NCBI GenBank assembly: GCA_900541965.1
Contig: UQLN01000048.1
Location: 1-35,155 of the forward strand
Direction: 5' to 3'
Source of the DNA: an uncultured Parabacteroides sp.
GTDB lineage: Bacteria > Bacteroidota > Bacteroidia > Bacteroidales > Tannerellaceae
DNA length: 35,155 nt
This document shows positions 1 to 7,412 of this stretch, in pieces. The notes under the pieces are model-generated. The model worked only from the letters and a program-made list of their open reading frames with translations. It made no database searches and had not been told where the DNA came from. Within the stretch, counting starts at the first letter, position 1; each line of letters starts with the position of its first letter. The translations under genes were made by a program, and so were the position numbers.

Positions 1-338
1 TATATGCTTTAAAATCGAAACATATATGTTTTGAAGTCAAAACATACTGCTTTTATCCGCGCAGATAGTTGTTATTTACTCCGCATATAGTAGTCTTTTA
101 TGTGGAATATAGGTGGAAATTTATCTTGAATAATGGCATTTATGTGCCGGATAGGGGTAATATTGCCTGTTTTTGCAGGTAAAAACGACTGAAAAAATGC
201 TGGAGTGTGATTTTTATTTATTGGGATAGTTAGCATAAAGAGTGATATTTGATAGTATTGTCGTTTTTTCTTCCAAAAAGCTATCATTTTTCTAAAAAGG
301 GTGATGCTGGTGGTTAAGGATAAAACCTTATTAATCGG
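1..338. other. Non-coding stretch upstream of the S9 peptidase
   Basis: No convincing gene was found here. The first 55 bases are A/T-rich and palindrome-like, with the self-complementary core AAAACATATATGTTTT written almost exactly. They resemble the interior of the inverted-repeat element at 28550-28621, so this may be the end of a related element cut by the window edge. A small hairpin (CCTG/CAGG) lies near 161-179. A minus-strand open frame at 72-287 has no promoter, no family resemblance and no start context, and was not accepted. Confidence 0.4.
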
Positions 339-369
339 TTGATTTTTGAAAAAACATTATCTATTTTTG
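338..369 (+). promoter_or_regulatory. Bacteroidales-type promoter of the S9 peptidase
   Basis: A full match to the -7 consensus TAnnTTTG (TATTTTTG, 362-369) is preceded by GTTG (338-341, consensus TTTG) with a 20-bp spacer. Transcription would begin near 375. That excludes the upstream TTG at 339 as a start codon and supports the ATG at 393. Confidence 0.6.
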
Positions 370-392
370 TAAAAAATACCAAATTTCGTCAG

Positions 393-2834
393 ATGAAAAA
401 ACATGTACTATTTATGATGCTGTGTGCCGGATTACTGCACGGCACAAGCGCCTACAGCCAGTCTTCGGAACGGCTGCCCGGTTATGTACAAGCAGAACGG
501 TTTACAAAGGAAAAGCTGAATACAATGCTTTTTTCTACCACTGTAGACCCGCATTGGTTCCAGAATGGCAATAGCTTCTGGTACGAGTATAAAACAAGCA
601 ACGGCAACGCCTGGTATGTAGTCAATCCCTCGGCTAAGAGCAAACATCCCTTGTTCAATCTGGATGAAATAGCCTCCCAGCTTACAGAGATTGTGAAAGA
701 CCCGTTTACAGCCCAGCAGCTTCCTATCCAGAAACTGGAGGCTCAGGCCGACGGACGCACTTTTACTTTCCAAATCACTTCCTCCCAAGACGCCAAGAAA
801 GACAGTACAGACAAGAAAGATGACAAGAATAAAAAGGAAATTTTCTTTTTCTCTTATGATTATCCGACACGCAAATTGACCTGGTTGGAAGATAAGAAAA
901 AAGAAACCGAATATCCGGATTGGGCTTCCTTCTCGCCGGACGGAAAAACGGTGGTCTATGCAAAAGACCTGAACCTTTACCGTATGTCGAGGGAAGATTA
1001 TGAAAAGCTGAAGAAAGATGATAAAGACAGCACCGTAACCGATATCCAACTGACTACATTCGGTGTGAAGGATTTCGGCTTTGGACAACCTTACAGCCTG
1101 TTGAATACGGATACTTTATGCAACGGCAAGCGGAAAGCCGTGTGGGGGATTGTATGGTCGCCGGATTCCCGCCATTTTGCCGTAACAGTGGAAGACAGCC
1201 GTACTGTAAAAGACCTTTGGGTAATAAACTCGATGGCATCACCCCGTCCTACGTTGGAAACCTATAAATACCAGATGCCCGGCGAGAAAGAAGCTCCTGT
1301 AGAACATCTTTACCTGTTCGACATGAGCAATAATTCTTATAAGGAAATCCGCACGTCTGCATTTAAGGACCAGAGTTTAGGCCTGGTGCGTAAACCCCGT
1401 TTGCAGAAACAACGTGATATGAAAGAGCAGGCTAATTATTGGCTGGGTGATAACAAACGTTTCTTTCTAACCCGTTCAAGCCGCGACCTGCACCGTATCG
1501 ACATCTGCTCGTATACTATCGGCGAGGACAGTATTCGTCCGATGATTGAAGAGCGCATGAATACTTATCAGGAAATTCGTCCGCTGGCTGCCGTTAATGA
1601 TGGGAAAGAGGTTGTCCATTGGAGCGAACGCGACGGTTGGGCACACCTGTACCTGTATGATGATAAAGGTAATCTGAAGAACCGTATCACCTCCGGTCCG
1701 TGGCATGTAGACCAGATTGTAAAGGTAGATGATGCAAAGCGCGTGGTTTATTTCCTTGCCAATGGAAAAGAAAAAGATGAAAATCCTTATTACGAACATC
1801 TGTACCGTGTAAACCTGGATGGTTCAGGTTTGCAGTTGGTGACTGAAGGGGATTATTTCCATAATGTACGTATCGATGATAACGCACAGTATATCGTAAA
1901 CAACTATTCACGCGTGAATACGATTCCTTGCACCGATTTGCTGGATAATACCGGACGCAAGATTATGAAACTGGAAGAGAGTGATTTCTCCCAATTGCTG
2001 GCAGCCGGATATAAATTTCCCGAACCGTTTAAGGTAAAGGCGGCTGATGGCGTTACCGACTTGTATGGCGTTATGTATAAGCCCTTCAATTTCGACTCGA
2101 CGAAAGTATATCCGATTATCGATTATGTATATCCGGGCCCGCAGGTGGAAGCTACCGTTTACCCGTTCAGCCGTATGAGCGTGCGTACGGACCGTTTGGC
2201 TCAAGCCGGCTTTATTGTGGTTTCTGTTGGTAACCGCGGAGGACATCCGAGCCGTTCCAAATGGTATCATAACTATGGCTACGGTAATTTGCGCGATTAT
2301 GGATTGGCAGACCAGAAAGCTGCTATCATCCAGCTTGCCGATAAGTACAAGTTTATCGATGTGAACCGTGTAGGTATCCATGGACATTCCGGTGGCGGCT
2401 TTATGTCTACTGCTGCTATCCTGCAATATCCGGATTTCTTTAAGGTAGCCGTATCTTGTGCAGGTAATCACGATAACCGTATCTACAACCGTTGGTGGAG
2501 TGAAACCCATCATGGGGTAAAAGAAGTGGTAACGGATAAGGGGGATACTACATTCGTTTACCAAATCAAGACAAACCCGGAGATTGCCAAGCAATTGAAA
2601 GGCCATTTGATGCTCGTACACGGTGATATCGACAACAATGTACATCCGGGCAACAGCCTTCGCGTAGTAGATGCCCTGATTCGTGCCAACAAACGTTTCG
2701 ATATGTTGGTATTGCCGCAACAGCGTCATAGCTTTGGCGATATGGACGAATATTTCTATTGGCGTCTGGTCGATTATTTCTCCCAGCATTTATTGGGAAA
2801 ACAGGAAACTTCTGTGAATATTCCCAATCGCTGA
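393..2834 (+). CDS. Secreted S9-family (DPP-IV-like) prolyl dipeptidyl peptidase
   Basis: This 813-residue serine exopeptidase resembles the DPP-IV/S9B branch, which removes X-Pro or similar dipeptides from peptide N-termini. Residues 1 to about 22 form a signal peptide (basic start, hydrophobic core, small residues before the cut), so the enzyme acts in the periplasm or at the cell surface. A beta-propeller-like region up to about residue 530 carries a lysine/aspartate-rich insert near 134-149. The C-terminal alpha/beta-hydrolase domain holds the triad: Ser666 in GHSGGG, Asp747 in HGDIDNNVHP, His779 in QQRHSFGD. The ATG at 393 is chosen because it starts the signal peptide and lies just after the promoter's inferred start site; a longer frame from a TTG at 339 would begin upstream of transcription. 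Exact substrate preference cannot be read from the sequence. Prolyl specificity is a family inference. Confidence 0.88.
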   Translation: MKKHVLFMMLCAGLLHGTSAYSQSSERLPGYVQAERFTKEKLNTMLFSTTVDPHWFQNGNSFWYEYKTSNGNAWYVVNPSAKSKHPLFNLDEIASQLTEIVKDPFTAQQLPIQKLEAQADGRTFTFQITSSQDAKKDSTDKKDDKNKKEIFFFSYDYPTRKLTWLEDKKKETEYPDWASFSPDGKTVVYAKDLNLYRMSREDYEKLKKDDKDSTVTDIQLTTFGVKDFGFGQPYSLLNTDTLCNGKRKAVWGIVWSPDSRHFAVTVEDSRTVKDLWVINSMASPRPTLETYKYQMPGEKEAPVEHLYLFDMSNNSYKEIRTSAFKDQSLGLVRKPRLQKQRDMKEQANYWLGDNKRFFLTRSSRDLHRIDICSYTIGEDSIRPMIEERMNTYQEIRPLAAVNDGKEVVHWSERDGWAHLYLYDDKGNLKNRITSGPWHVDQIVKVDDAKRVVYFLANGKEKDENPYYEHLYRVNLDGSGLQLVTEGDYFHNVRIDDNAQYIVNNYSRVNTIPCTDLLDNTGRKIMKLEESDFSQLLAAGYKFPEPFKVKAADGVTDLYGVMYKPFNFDSTKVYPIIDYVYPGPQVEATVYPFSRMSVRTDRLAQAGFIVVSVGNRGGHPSRSKWYHNYGYGNLRDYGLADQKAAIIQLADKYKFIDVNRVGIHGHSGGGFMSTAAILQYPDFFKVAVSCAGNHDNRIYNRWWSETHHGVKEVVTDKGDTTFVYQIKTNPEIAKQLKGHLMLVHGDIDNNVHPGNSLRVVDALIRANKRFDMLVLPQQRHSFGDMDEYFYWRLVDYFSQHLLGKQETSVNIPNR

Positions 2835-2862
2835 ATGTAAAATAGAAGAAGAGACTTGGTAG

Positions 2863-2940
2863 GGGATGTGTTAAAAAGCTATTAGGGAACGCAAACTAAG
2901 GGTAGTCTGTGTTCCCTAATAGATGCTTTTGACACATCTC
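2863..2940. terminator. Long hairpin after the peptidase gene
   Basis: Arms of 12 perfectly complementary bases (CTATTAGGGAAC at 2879-2890 and its complement at 2911-2922) enclose a 20-base loop. They extend outward imperfectly through GATGTGTTAAAAAG and CTTTTGACACATC. A T-rich stretch (CTTTTTATT) follows at 2940-2948. This fits a factor-independent terminator for the peptidase gene. Confidence 0.65.
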
Positions 2941-3003
2941 CTTTTTATTCGTATACCTTTATTTCTCTGTTTATAATAGATGGGAGGATTTATTCCCAAT
3001 ATT

Positions 3004-3034
3004 TTTGCAATTTCAATAAAAATCCATATGTTTG
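3004..3034 (+). promoter_or_regulatory. Promoter of the hypD leader
   Basis: This is a textbook Bacteroidales promoter: TTTG (3004-3007), a 19-bp spacer, then TATGTTTG (3027-3034, matching TAnnTTTG at every fixed base). The start site would be near 3041, leaving an unusually long untranslated leader of about 230 nt before the ATG at 3273. Confidence 0.65.
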
Positions 3035-3114
3035 CTGTGTTCTACATATTCAAATAGAATGTGTTAGGCGTAATTCGATTAGATATGCTCGTTAAATCTT
3101 ACAGACGGCTTTTC

Positions 3115-3150
3115 AACTGCCTGATGTTCTATTCCAGGTAGTTTTTCTTT
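3115..3150 (+). promoter_or_regulatory. Terminator-like hairpin in the hypD leader (possible attenuator)
   Basis: AACTGCCTG (3115-3123) pairs with CAGGTAGTT (3135-3143), nine pairs including one G-U, around an 11-base loop. A T-rich run, TTTTTCTTT (3142-3150), follows. It lies between the promoter at 3004-3034 and the hypD start. The shape is that of an intrinsic terminator inside a 5' leader. No known riboswitch fold was recognised in the rest of 3041-3272. Confidence 0.4.
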
Positions 3151-3272
3151 CCTTCATTCTTGTTTTCCGGCAAGAGGTAAATCTTTATCGGCTATAAACA
3201 ATATGAATCTGCGTTGATGCAGTCGAATGTTTGTATGCTTCATCTTCAAACTAAAATAAATACTTATACAAT

Positions 3273-5711
3273 ATGGATACAATCACAGCACAGCGTGCAC
3301 CTCGCAGTGCATCGAATTTTGCTCCGGCAGTTGAGGCAAATGAATATGGAATGAACGAACGTATCAAACGTTTACGTAAGCAAACATTTGAAGCCGAGCC
3401 GTCTCTGTCTATCGAACGGGCGTTGATAGAAACCCGCTTTTATAAAGAAAACTACGGTAAATATCCGATTCCGGTTCTTCGTGCGATGAACTTTCTGGAA
3501 ATCTGTAAACAGAAAACTATTTATATCGGGGATGACGAACTGATTGTGGGCGAACGTGGCCCTAAACCGAAATGTGTGCCTACTTTTCCGGAACTGACCT
3601 GCCACAGTGTGGAAGACCTGCATGTGCTGAATACCCGCGAACTGCAACGGTATACCATCAGCCAGGAAGATATAGATACCTACGAACGCGAAGTAATCCC
3701 TTATTGGGAGGGACGGACCCAGCGTGAACGCATCTTCAACCATGTCCCGAAAGAATGGAGGGAAGCCTATGAAGTAGGTATGTTTACCGAGTTTATGGAA
3801 CAGCGTGCGCCCGGTCATACCGCTCTCGACGGAAAAGTGTACCAATACGGTTTGTTGGATTTGAAAGAACGTATCCAAGCCGGACTGGATAGTCTGGACT
3901 TTATGAATGATCCGGAGGCAACCGATAAACAGGAAGAACTGACTGCCATGTCTATCTCCTGTGATGCAGCTATTCTTTTTGCGGAACGTCATGCAGACTT
4001 GGCAGATGAAATGGCTATGACGGAAAAAGACCCGAAGCGTGCCGCAGAATTGCGTCGTATCGCTGAAGTTTGCCGCTGGGTTCCGGCCCATGCACCGCGT
4101 GATTACTGGGAAGCTATCCAAATGTATTGGTTTGTGCACCTCGGAACCATTACCGAGCTGAATGGCTGGGATGCTATGAATCCGGGGCATTTCGACCAAC
4201 ATCTGGCTCCTTTCTATGAAAAGGGGATAGCGGAGGGCAGTTTAACCCGTGAGCAGGCTAAAGAACTGATGTCTTGTTTCTTTATTAAAGTTAATAACCA
4301 TACCGCACCTCCCAAGGTAGGCATTACGGCAAAGGAGAGCGGGACCTATAACGATTTTACCAACCTCAATATCGGAGGTGTAAAGGCCGATGGAAGCGAT
4401 GGTGTGAGTGAAGTCTCTTACATAATGCTCGAGACTATCGAAGAACTGCATATCCTTCAACCGGGCAGTGCCATCCATATCAGTACCCGTACTCCCGAAC
4501 GCTTCCTGCGTGCAGGGTGTAAAGTAATCCGTCAGGGACATGGTTATCCCTCCGTATTTAATCCGGATATTTATATCCAGGAGCTGATGAGGCAGGGCAA
4601 ATCTTTGCAGGATGCCCGCGAAGGCGGTTGCAGCGGTTGTATCGAAGTAGGAGCATTCGGAAAAGAGGCGTATGTATTGACCGGCTACCTGAATGTGCCT
4701 AAGATACTGGAAGTGACATTAAATAATGGAACAGACCCGGTATCCGGCCGTAAGGTCGGTTTGGAAACGGGCGACCCGCGTAAGTTTACCACTTATGAGG
4801 AACTGTATGCTGCTTTTATGGAACAGGTCCGCTACTTCGTGGATATGAAAGTGCGGGTCAGCAATTATATCGACCGGATGTTTGCCAAATATGCCCCGGC
4901 AACATTCCTTTCCCTCTTTATTGATGATTGCATAGCCAAAGGACGTGATTATTATAATTGCGGTCCGCGTTATAATACAACTTATATCCAGTGTACCGGC
5001 TTGGGAACTATCACCGACAGTCTTTCCACTTTGAAGAAACATATATTCGAGGATAAGCGTTTCACGATGGATGAGATGCTGAAAGCAATGGCGGCCAATT
5101 TCTCCGGGGCGGAAGTGATGAGGCAGACTATCCTGAACCGTACGCCTTTCTTTGGCAATGATGATGCATATGCCGATGAAATAGCTGTCCGTGTATTTAA
5201 TGATTTGTATGAAACTATCGAAGGCAAGCCGAATACAAAGGGCGAATGTTTCCATCTGAACATGTTGTCTACTACCTGCCATGTATATTTTGGCAAGGTA
5301 AAGGGAGCAACTCCCAACGGTCGTCTGGCGGGTAAAGCAATTTCCGACGGAACATCTCCTTCTCATGGAGCGGATACGCACGGACCGTCTGCCGTAGTTA
5401 AATCCCTTGGTAAATTAGACCAGGTGAAGAGTGGAGGAACTTTGCTGAACCAGCGTTTCCTGCCCAGCCTGCTGAAACGGGAAGAAGATATTTCCAAGCT
5501 GTCATCCCTGATCCGTTCTTATTTTGCTCTGGGTGGCCATCATATCCAATTCAATATTGTGGATACGGAAACTCTTTATGCCGCCCAGAAATGCCCCGAA
5601 GACTATCGTGACCTGCTGGTACGTGTAGCCGGTTACAGCGATTACTTCAACGATATGAATGCAGACCTGCAAGCAGATGTGATTGCACGGACGGAACAGG
5701 AAGAGTTTTAA
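3273..5711 (+). CDS. hypD: Glycyl radical enzyme, trans-4-hydroxy-L-proline dehydratase (HypD type)
   Basis: This 812-residue glycyl radical enzyme probably dehydrates trans-4-hydroxy-L-proline to pyrroline-5-carboxylate in the anaerobic cytoplasm. The glycyl-radical loop is RVAGYSDYF with Gly787. The thiyl cysteine is Cys456 in GCSGCIEVG, followed by Glu458. Compared from memory with Clostridioides difficile HypD, the blocks QRAPGHT, NGWDAMNPG, PPKVGIT-KES-TY-DF, STTCHVYFG, GTLLNQRF and GGHHIQFN are all kept, including the residues reported around hydroxyproline. It therefore fits HypD better than pyruvate formate-lyase or choline lyase. The N-terminus is about 20 residues longer than the family form, and Met27 (3351) is an alternative start. 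An extra cysteine, Cys453, lies three residues before the active one. The activase gene follows. No proC is adjacent. Assignment to the glycyl radical family is certain; the HypD substrate is a strong inference. Confidence 0.88.
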   Translation: MDTITAQRAPRSASNFAPAVEANEYGMNERIKRLRKQTFEAEPSLSIERALIETRFYKENYGKYPIPVLRAMNFLEICKQKTIYIGDDELIVGERGPKPKCVPTFPELTCHSVEDLHVLNTRELQRYTISQEDIDTYEREVIPYWEGRTQRERIFNHVPKEWREAYEVGMFTEFMEQRAPGHTALDGKVYQYGLLDLKERIQAGLDSLDFMNDPEATDKQEELTAMSISCDAAILFAERHADLADEMAMTEKDPKRAAELRRIAEVCRWVPAHAPRDYWEAIQMYWFVHLGTITELNGWDAMNPGHFDQHLAPFYEKGIAEGSLTREQAKELMSCFFIKVNNHTAPPKVGITAKESGTYNDFTNLNIGGVKADGSDGVSEVSYIMLETIEELHILQPGSAIHISTRTPERFLRAGCKVIRQGHGYPSVFNPDIYIQELMRQGKSLQDAREGGCSGCIEVGAFGKEAYVLTGYLNVPKILEVTLNNGTDPVSGRKVGLETGDPRKFTTYEELYAAFMEQVRYFVDMKVRVSNYIDRMFAKYAPATFLSLFIDDCIAKGRDYYNCGPRYNTTYIQCTGLGTITDSLSTLKKHIFEDKRFTMDEMLKAMAANFSGAEVMRQTILNRTPFFGNDDAYADEIAVRVFNDLYETIEGKPNTKGECFHLNMLSTTCHVYFGKVKGATPNGRLAGKAISDGTSPSHGADTHGPSAVVKSLGKLDQVKSGGTLLNQRFLPSLLKREEDISKLSSLIRSYFALGGHHIQFNIVDTETLYAAQKCPEDYRDLLVRVAGYSDYFNDMNADLQADVIARTEQEEF

Positions 5712-5713
5712 TA

Positions 5714-5804
5714 GTTGACAGTTGACAAGTGACAGTTGACAGTTAAAAGAAAAAACAAATATTGTCTGTATTTTAATTGTCAACTGTCACTTGTCAACTG
5801 TCAC
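5714..5804. repeat. Large inverted repeat between hypD and hypE
   Basis: Two 33-base arms (5714-5746 and 5772-5804) are inverted complements with only about two mismatches. They enclose a 25-base A/T-rich loop. Each arm is itself built from iterations of GTTGACA and GTGACA, so the element is both tandem and inverted. In the message it would form a very stable hairpin just after the hypD stop codon and 16 bases before the hypE start. It may protect the hypD transcript or lower hypE expression relative to hypD. No long T-run follows it. Confidence 0.85.
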
Positions 5805-5820
5805 ATGAAAAAAGTGGGTT

Positions 5821-6726
5821 ATGTTAGTTTTCGATATTAAAAGATATGCCATCAACGACGGTCCTGGCATCCGTATTACTATTTTTATGAAAGGGTGCCC
5901 GCTGTCGTGTGTATGGTGCCATAATCCGGAAGGATTGTCTGTCGGGAAAGAAAAGCTTTATACAAAGAAGAAATGTATAGGTTGCCGTACTTGTGTGGAG
6001 GCATGCCCTTCGCAAGCATTGGTATTGACAGCAGAAGGTATTGTAACGGATACAGGCCGCTGTACGCTTTGCGGAATGTGTGCGGAGGTGTGCCCTTCTT
6101 TGGCAATGGAGATTTCCGGTAGAGAATATTCCACAGCCGGATTGATGAAAGAGATAGAAAAGGAAACGCTTTTCATGGACCGTTCGGAAGGAGGTGTTAC
6201 TTTCTGCGGAGGGGAACCGTTGATGCATCCGGCGGAATTATTGGAACTGCTGAAATGTTGTGGCAGGCAAGGTATCCACCGTGTAGTGGATACGACTTTG
6301 TTTGCCCGTCCGGAAGTAGTAAAAGAAGTCATGGCACATACCGAATTATTTCTGGTGGACCTGAAACATATGGATTCTGCCAAACATAAGCAGTATTGCG
6401 GAGTGCCGAACGAGTTGATTCTTTCCAATTTGAGAATGGTTGCCGAGGCAGGAAAAGAGTTTTATATCCGTATCCCTTTGATAGAAGGAGTGAATGCGGA
6501 TGAAGAAAATATAACCCGTTCCGCTGAATTTTTATCATCCCTTCCCTGGAGCCGGAAAACCGTTAACCTGCTTTTGTACCACGATATAGGTAAAGGGAAA
6601 CATGAAAAGCTGGGTACGGTTTATAATTCCGGCCATCTTGTAATGAAAACTCCGTCGGATGATATGGTGAAACGTTGCCAGGCCATTTTCGAACGCTTCG
6701 GCATACAGGTTATAATCGGCGGATAG
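5821..6726 (+). CDS. hypE: Glycyl-radical enzyme activating protein (radical SAM), HypD activase
   Basis: This 301-residue radical-SAM activase installs the glycyl radical on its partner, here probably the HypD-type enzyme encoded just upstream. The SAM [4Fe-4S] cluster cysteines are Cys26, Cys30 and Cys33 in GCPLSCVWCHNPE. A ferredoxin-like insert gives two more cluster sites, Cys52/55/58/62 and Cys81/84/87/91, as in activases of the non-pyruvate glycyl radical enzymes. The SAM-binding CGGEP motif follows around residue 129. Length and domain order are normal. The gene lies 109 bases after hypD, with the inverted repeat in the gap, and is probably cotranscribed with it. A short out-of-frame reading frame (ATG at 5805, 11 codons, stop at 5838-5840) overlaps its start. 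It ends 18 bases before the stop of a convergent gene. Confidence 0.9.
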   Translation: MLVFDIKRYAINDGPGIRITIFMKGCPLSCVWCHNPEGLSVGKEKLYTKKKCIGCRTCVEACPSQALVLTAEGIVTDTGRCTLCGMCAEVCPSLAMEISGREYSTAGLMKEIEKETLFMDRSEGGVTFCGGEPLMHPAELLELLKCCGRQGIHRVVDTTLFARPEVVKEVMAHTELFLVDLKHMDSAKHKQYCGVPNELILSNLRMVAEAGKEFYIRIPLIEGVNADEENITRSAEFLSSLPWSRKTVNLLLYHDIGKGKHEKLGTVYNSGHLVMKTPSDDMVKRCQAIFERFGIQVIIGG

Positions 6727-6744
6727 AAAAAAGAAGTTCTGATT

Positions 6745-7194
6745 TTATTCTACCTGTATTTTTACTACTACTTTGCGGATATTACCTTGTCCGATACCAG
6801 GGGCGTGTCCGTCTTCCGGGAAATAAACAGCAAATTGTCCCGGATAGATTTTTGTGAAAGCTGTAGGGCGGTCTACATAGAAGGTAATGTCTTTCTCTTC
6901 ATTGTAGGGAGCCTCTTCTTCCTGTAATTCGCAACCCGGTTTGAAACCTATTTTTTCAACGCCCAATAAAGGCATTTGTATGTCGATATATTTTTTGTGT
7001 GTTTCGATAGCGGCATCTGTTTTGTCTTTACCGGTGAGGCTGGCTATGCTAACATAAAGGCGGGAACCGTCCAATTCATATTTGCCGTCTTCCATTGTAG
7101 AGAAATCTGTAGATTTTAGATAGTCGAATGCTTTTTTGAATAGAGGGTGCAGACATTCGATTTTGGTAGAATTGTTCAATGCGTCGAGTATCAT
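6745..7194 (-). CDS. YhcH/YjgK/YiaL-family cupin-like protein
   Basis: This 149-residue cytoplasmic protein belongs to the YhcH/YjgK/YiaL (DUF386) family, single beta-barrel proteins related to EbgC. One member, YhcH/NanQ, has been reported as a sialic acid anomerase. Family features visible are ETHKKYIDIQMPLLG in the middle, with a Glu/His pair suited to metal binding, and FPEDGHAPG near the C-terminus with another His. It stands alone on the minus strand, converging on hypE. No sugar-catabolic gene lies beside it, so the substrate cannot be inferred from context. A -7-like CCTTTG element lies on the minus strand about 40 bases upstream, but no good -33 box was found. Confidence 0.82.
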   Translation of the reverse strand: MILDALNNSTKIECLHPLFKKAFDYLKSTDFSTMEDGKYELDGSRLYVSIASLTGKDKTDAAIETHKKYIDIQMPLLGVEKIGFKPGCELQEEEAPYNEEKDITFYVDRPTAFTKIYPGQFAVYFPEDGHAPGIGQGNIRKVVVKIQVE

Positions 7195-7412
7195 ACTTGT
7201 TGTTTTTTATGGTATTCATCCATTTGAATACGAAGCAAAGGTCGTATATCTAATTGTTAAATAATAGACGCTTACTGCAAATATTTCTATTAATTGGGTT
7301 TTGCGCAGAGCAACCTATGAAAATAATAGTTTGATATGGGAAGCTAAGATAACCGGATTGGCACTACTTTTGTTATACTGTATATGAGTAGAAAACTTAT
7401 TGGGAAGAAGTT

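Noticed and set aside
72..287. Minus-strand open frame of 71 codons before the peptidase gene
   Set aside because: No promoter, no recognisable family, low-complexity residues, and it overlaps the A/T-rich non-coding stretch.
339..392. Upstream TTG start that would extend the S9 peptidase by 18 residues
   Set aside because: It lies before the inferred transcription start, and the extension would bury the signal peptide; the ATG at 393 fits better.
1908..2789. Antisense open frame of 293 codons inside the peptidase gene
   Set aside because: It is a shadow of a well-supported coding frame, with no family resemblance. The same holds for antisense frames at 432-1088, 3372-4202, 4719-5381 and 24394-25152.
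5714..5804. CRISPR-like short repeats between hypD and hypE
   Set aside because: The units are heptamer-like iterations arranged as one inverted repeat, with no regular spacers and no cas genes.
7330..7372. Full promoter for the copper operon
   Set aside because: The -7 box TACTTTTG is good, but the only upstream TTTG (7330-7333) is about 31 bp away, too far for the usual spacing.
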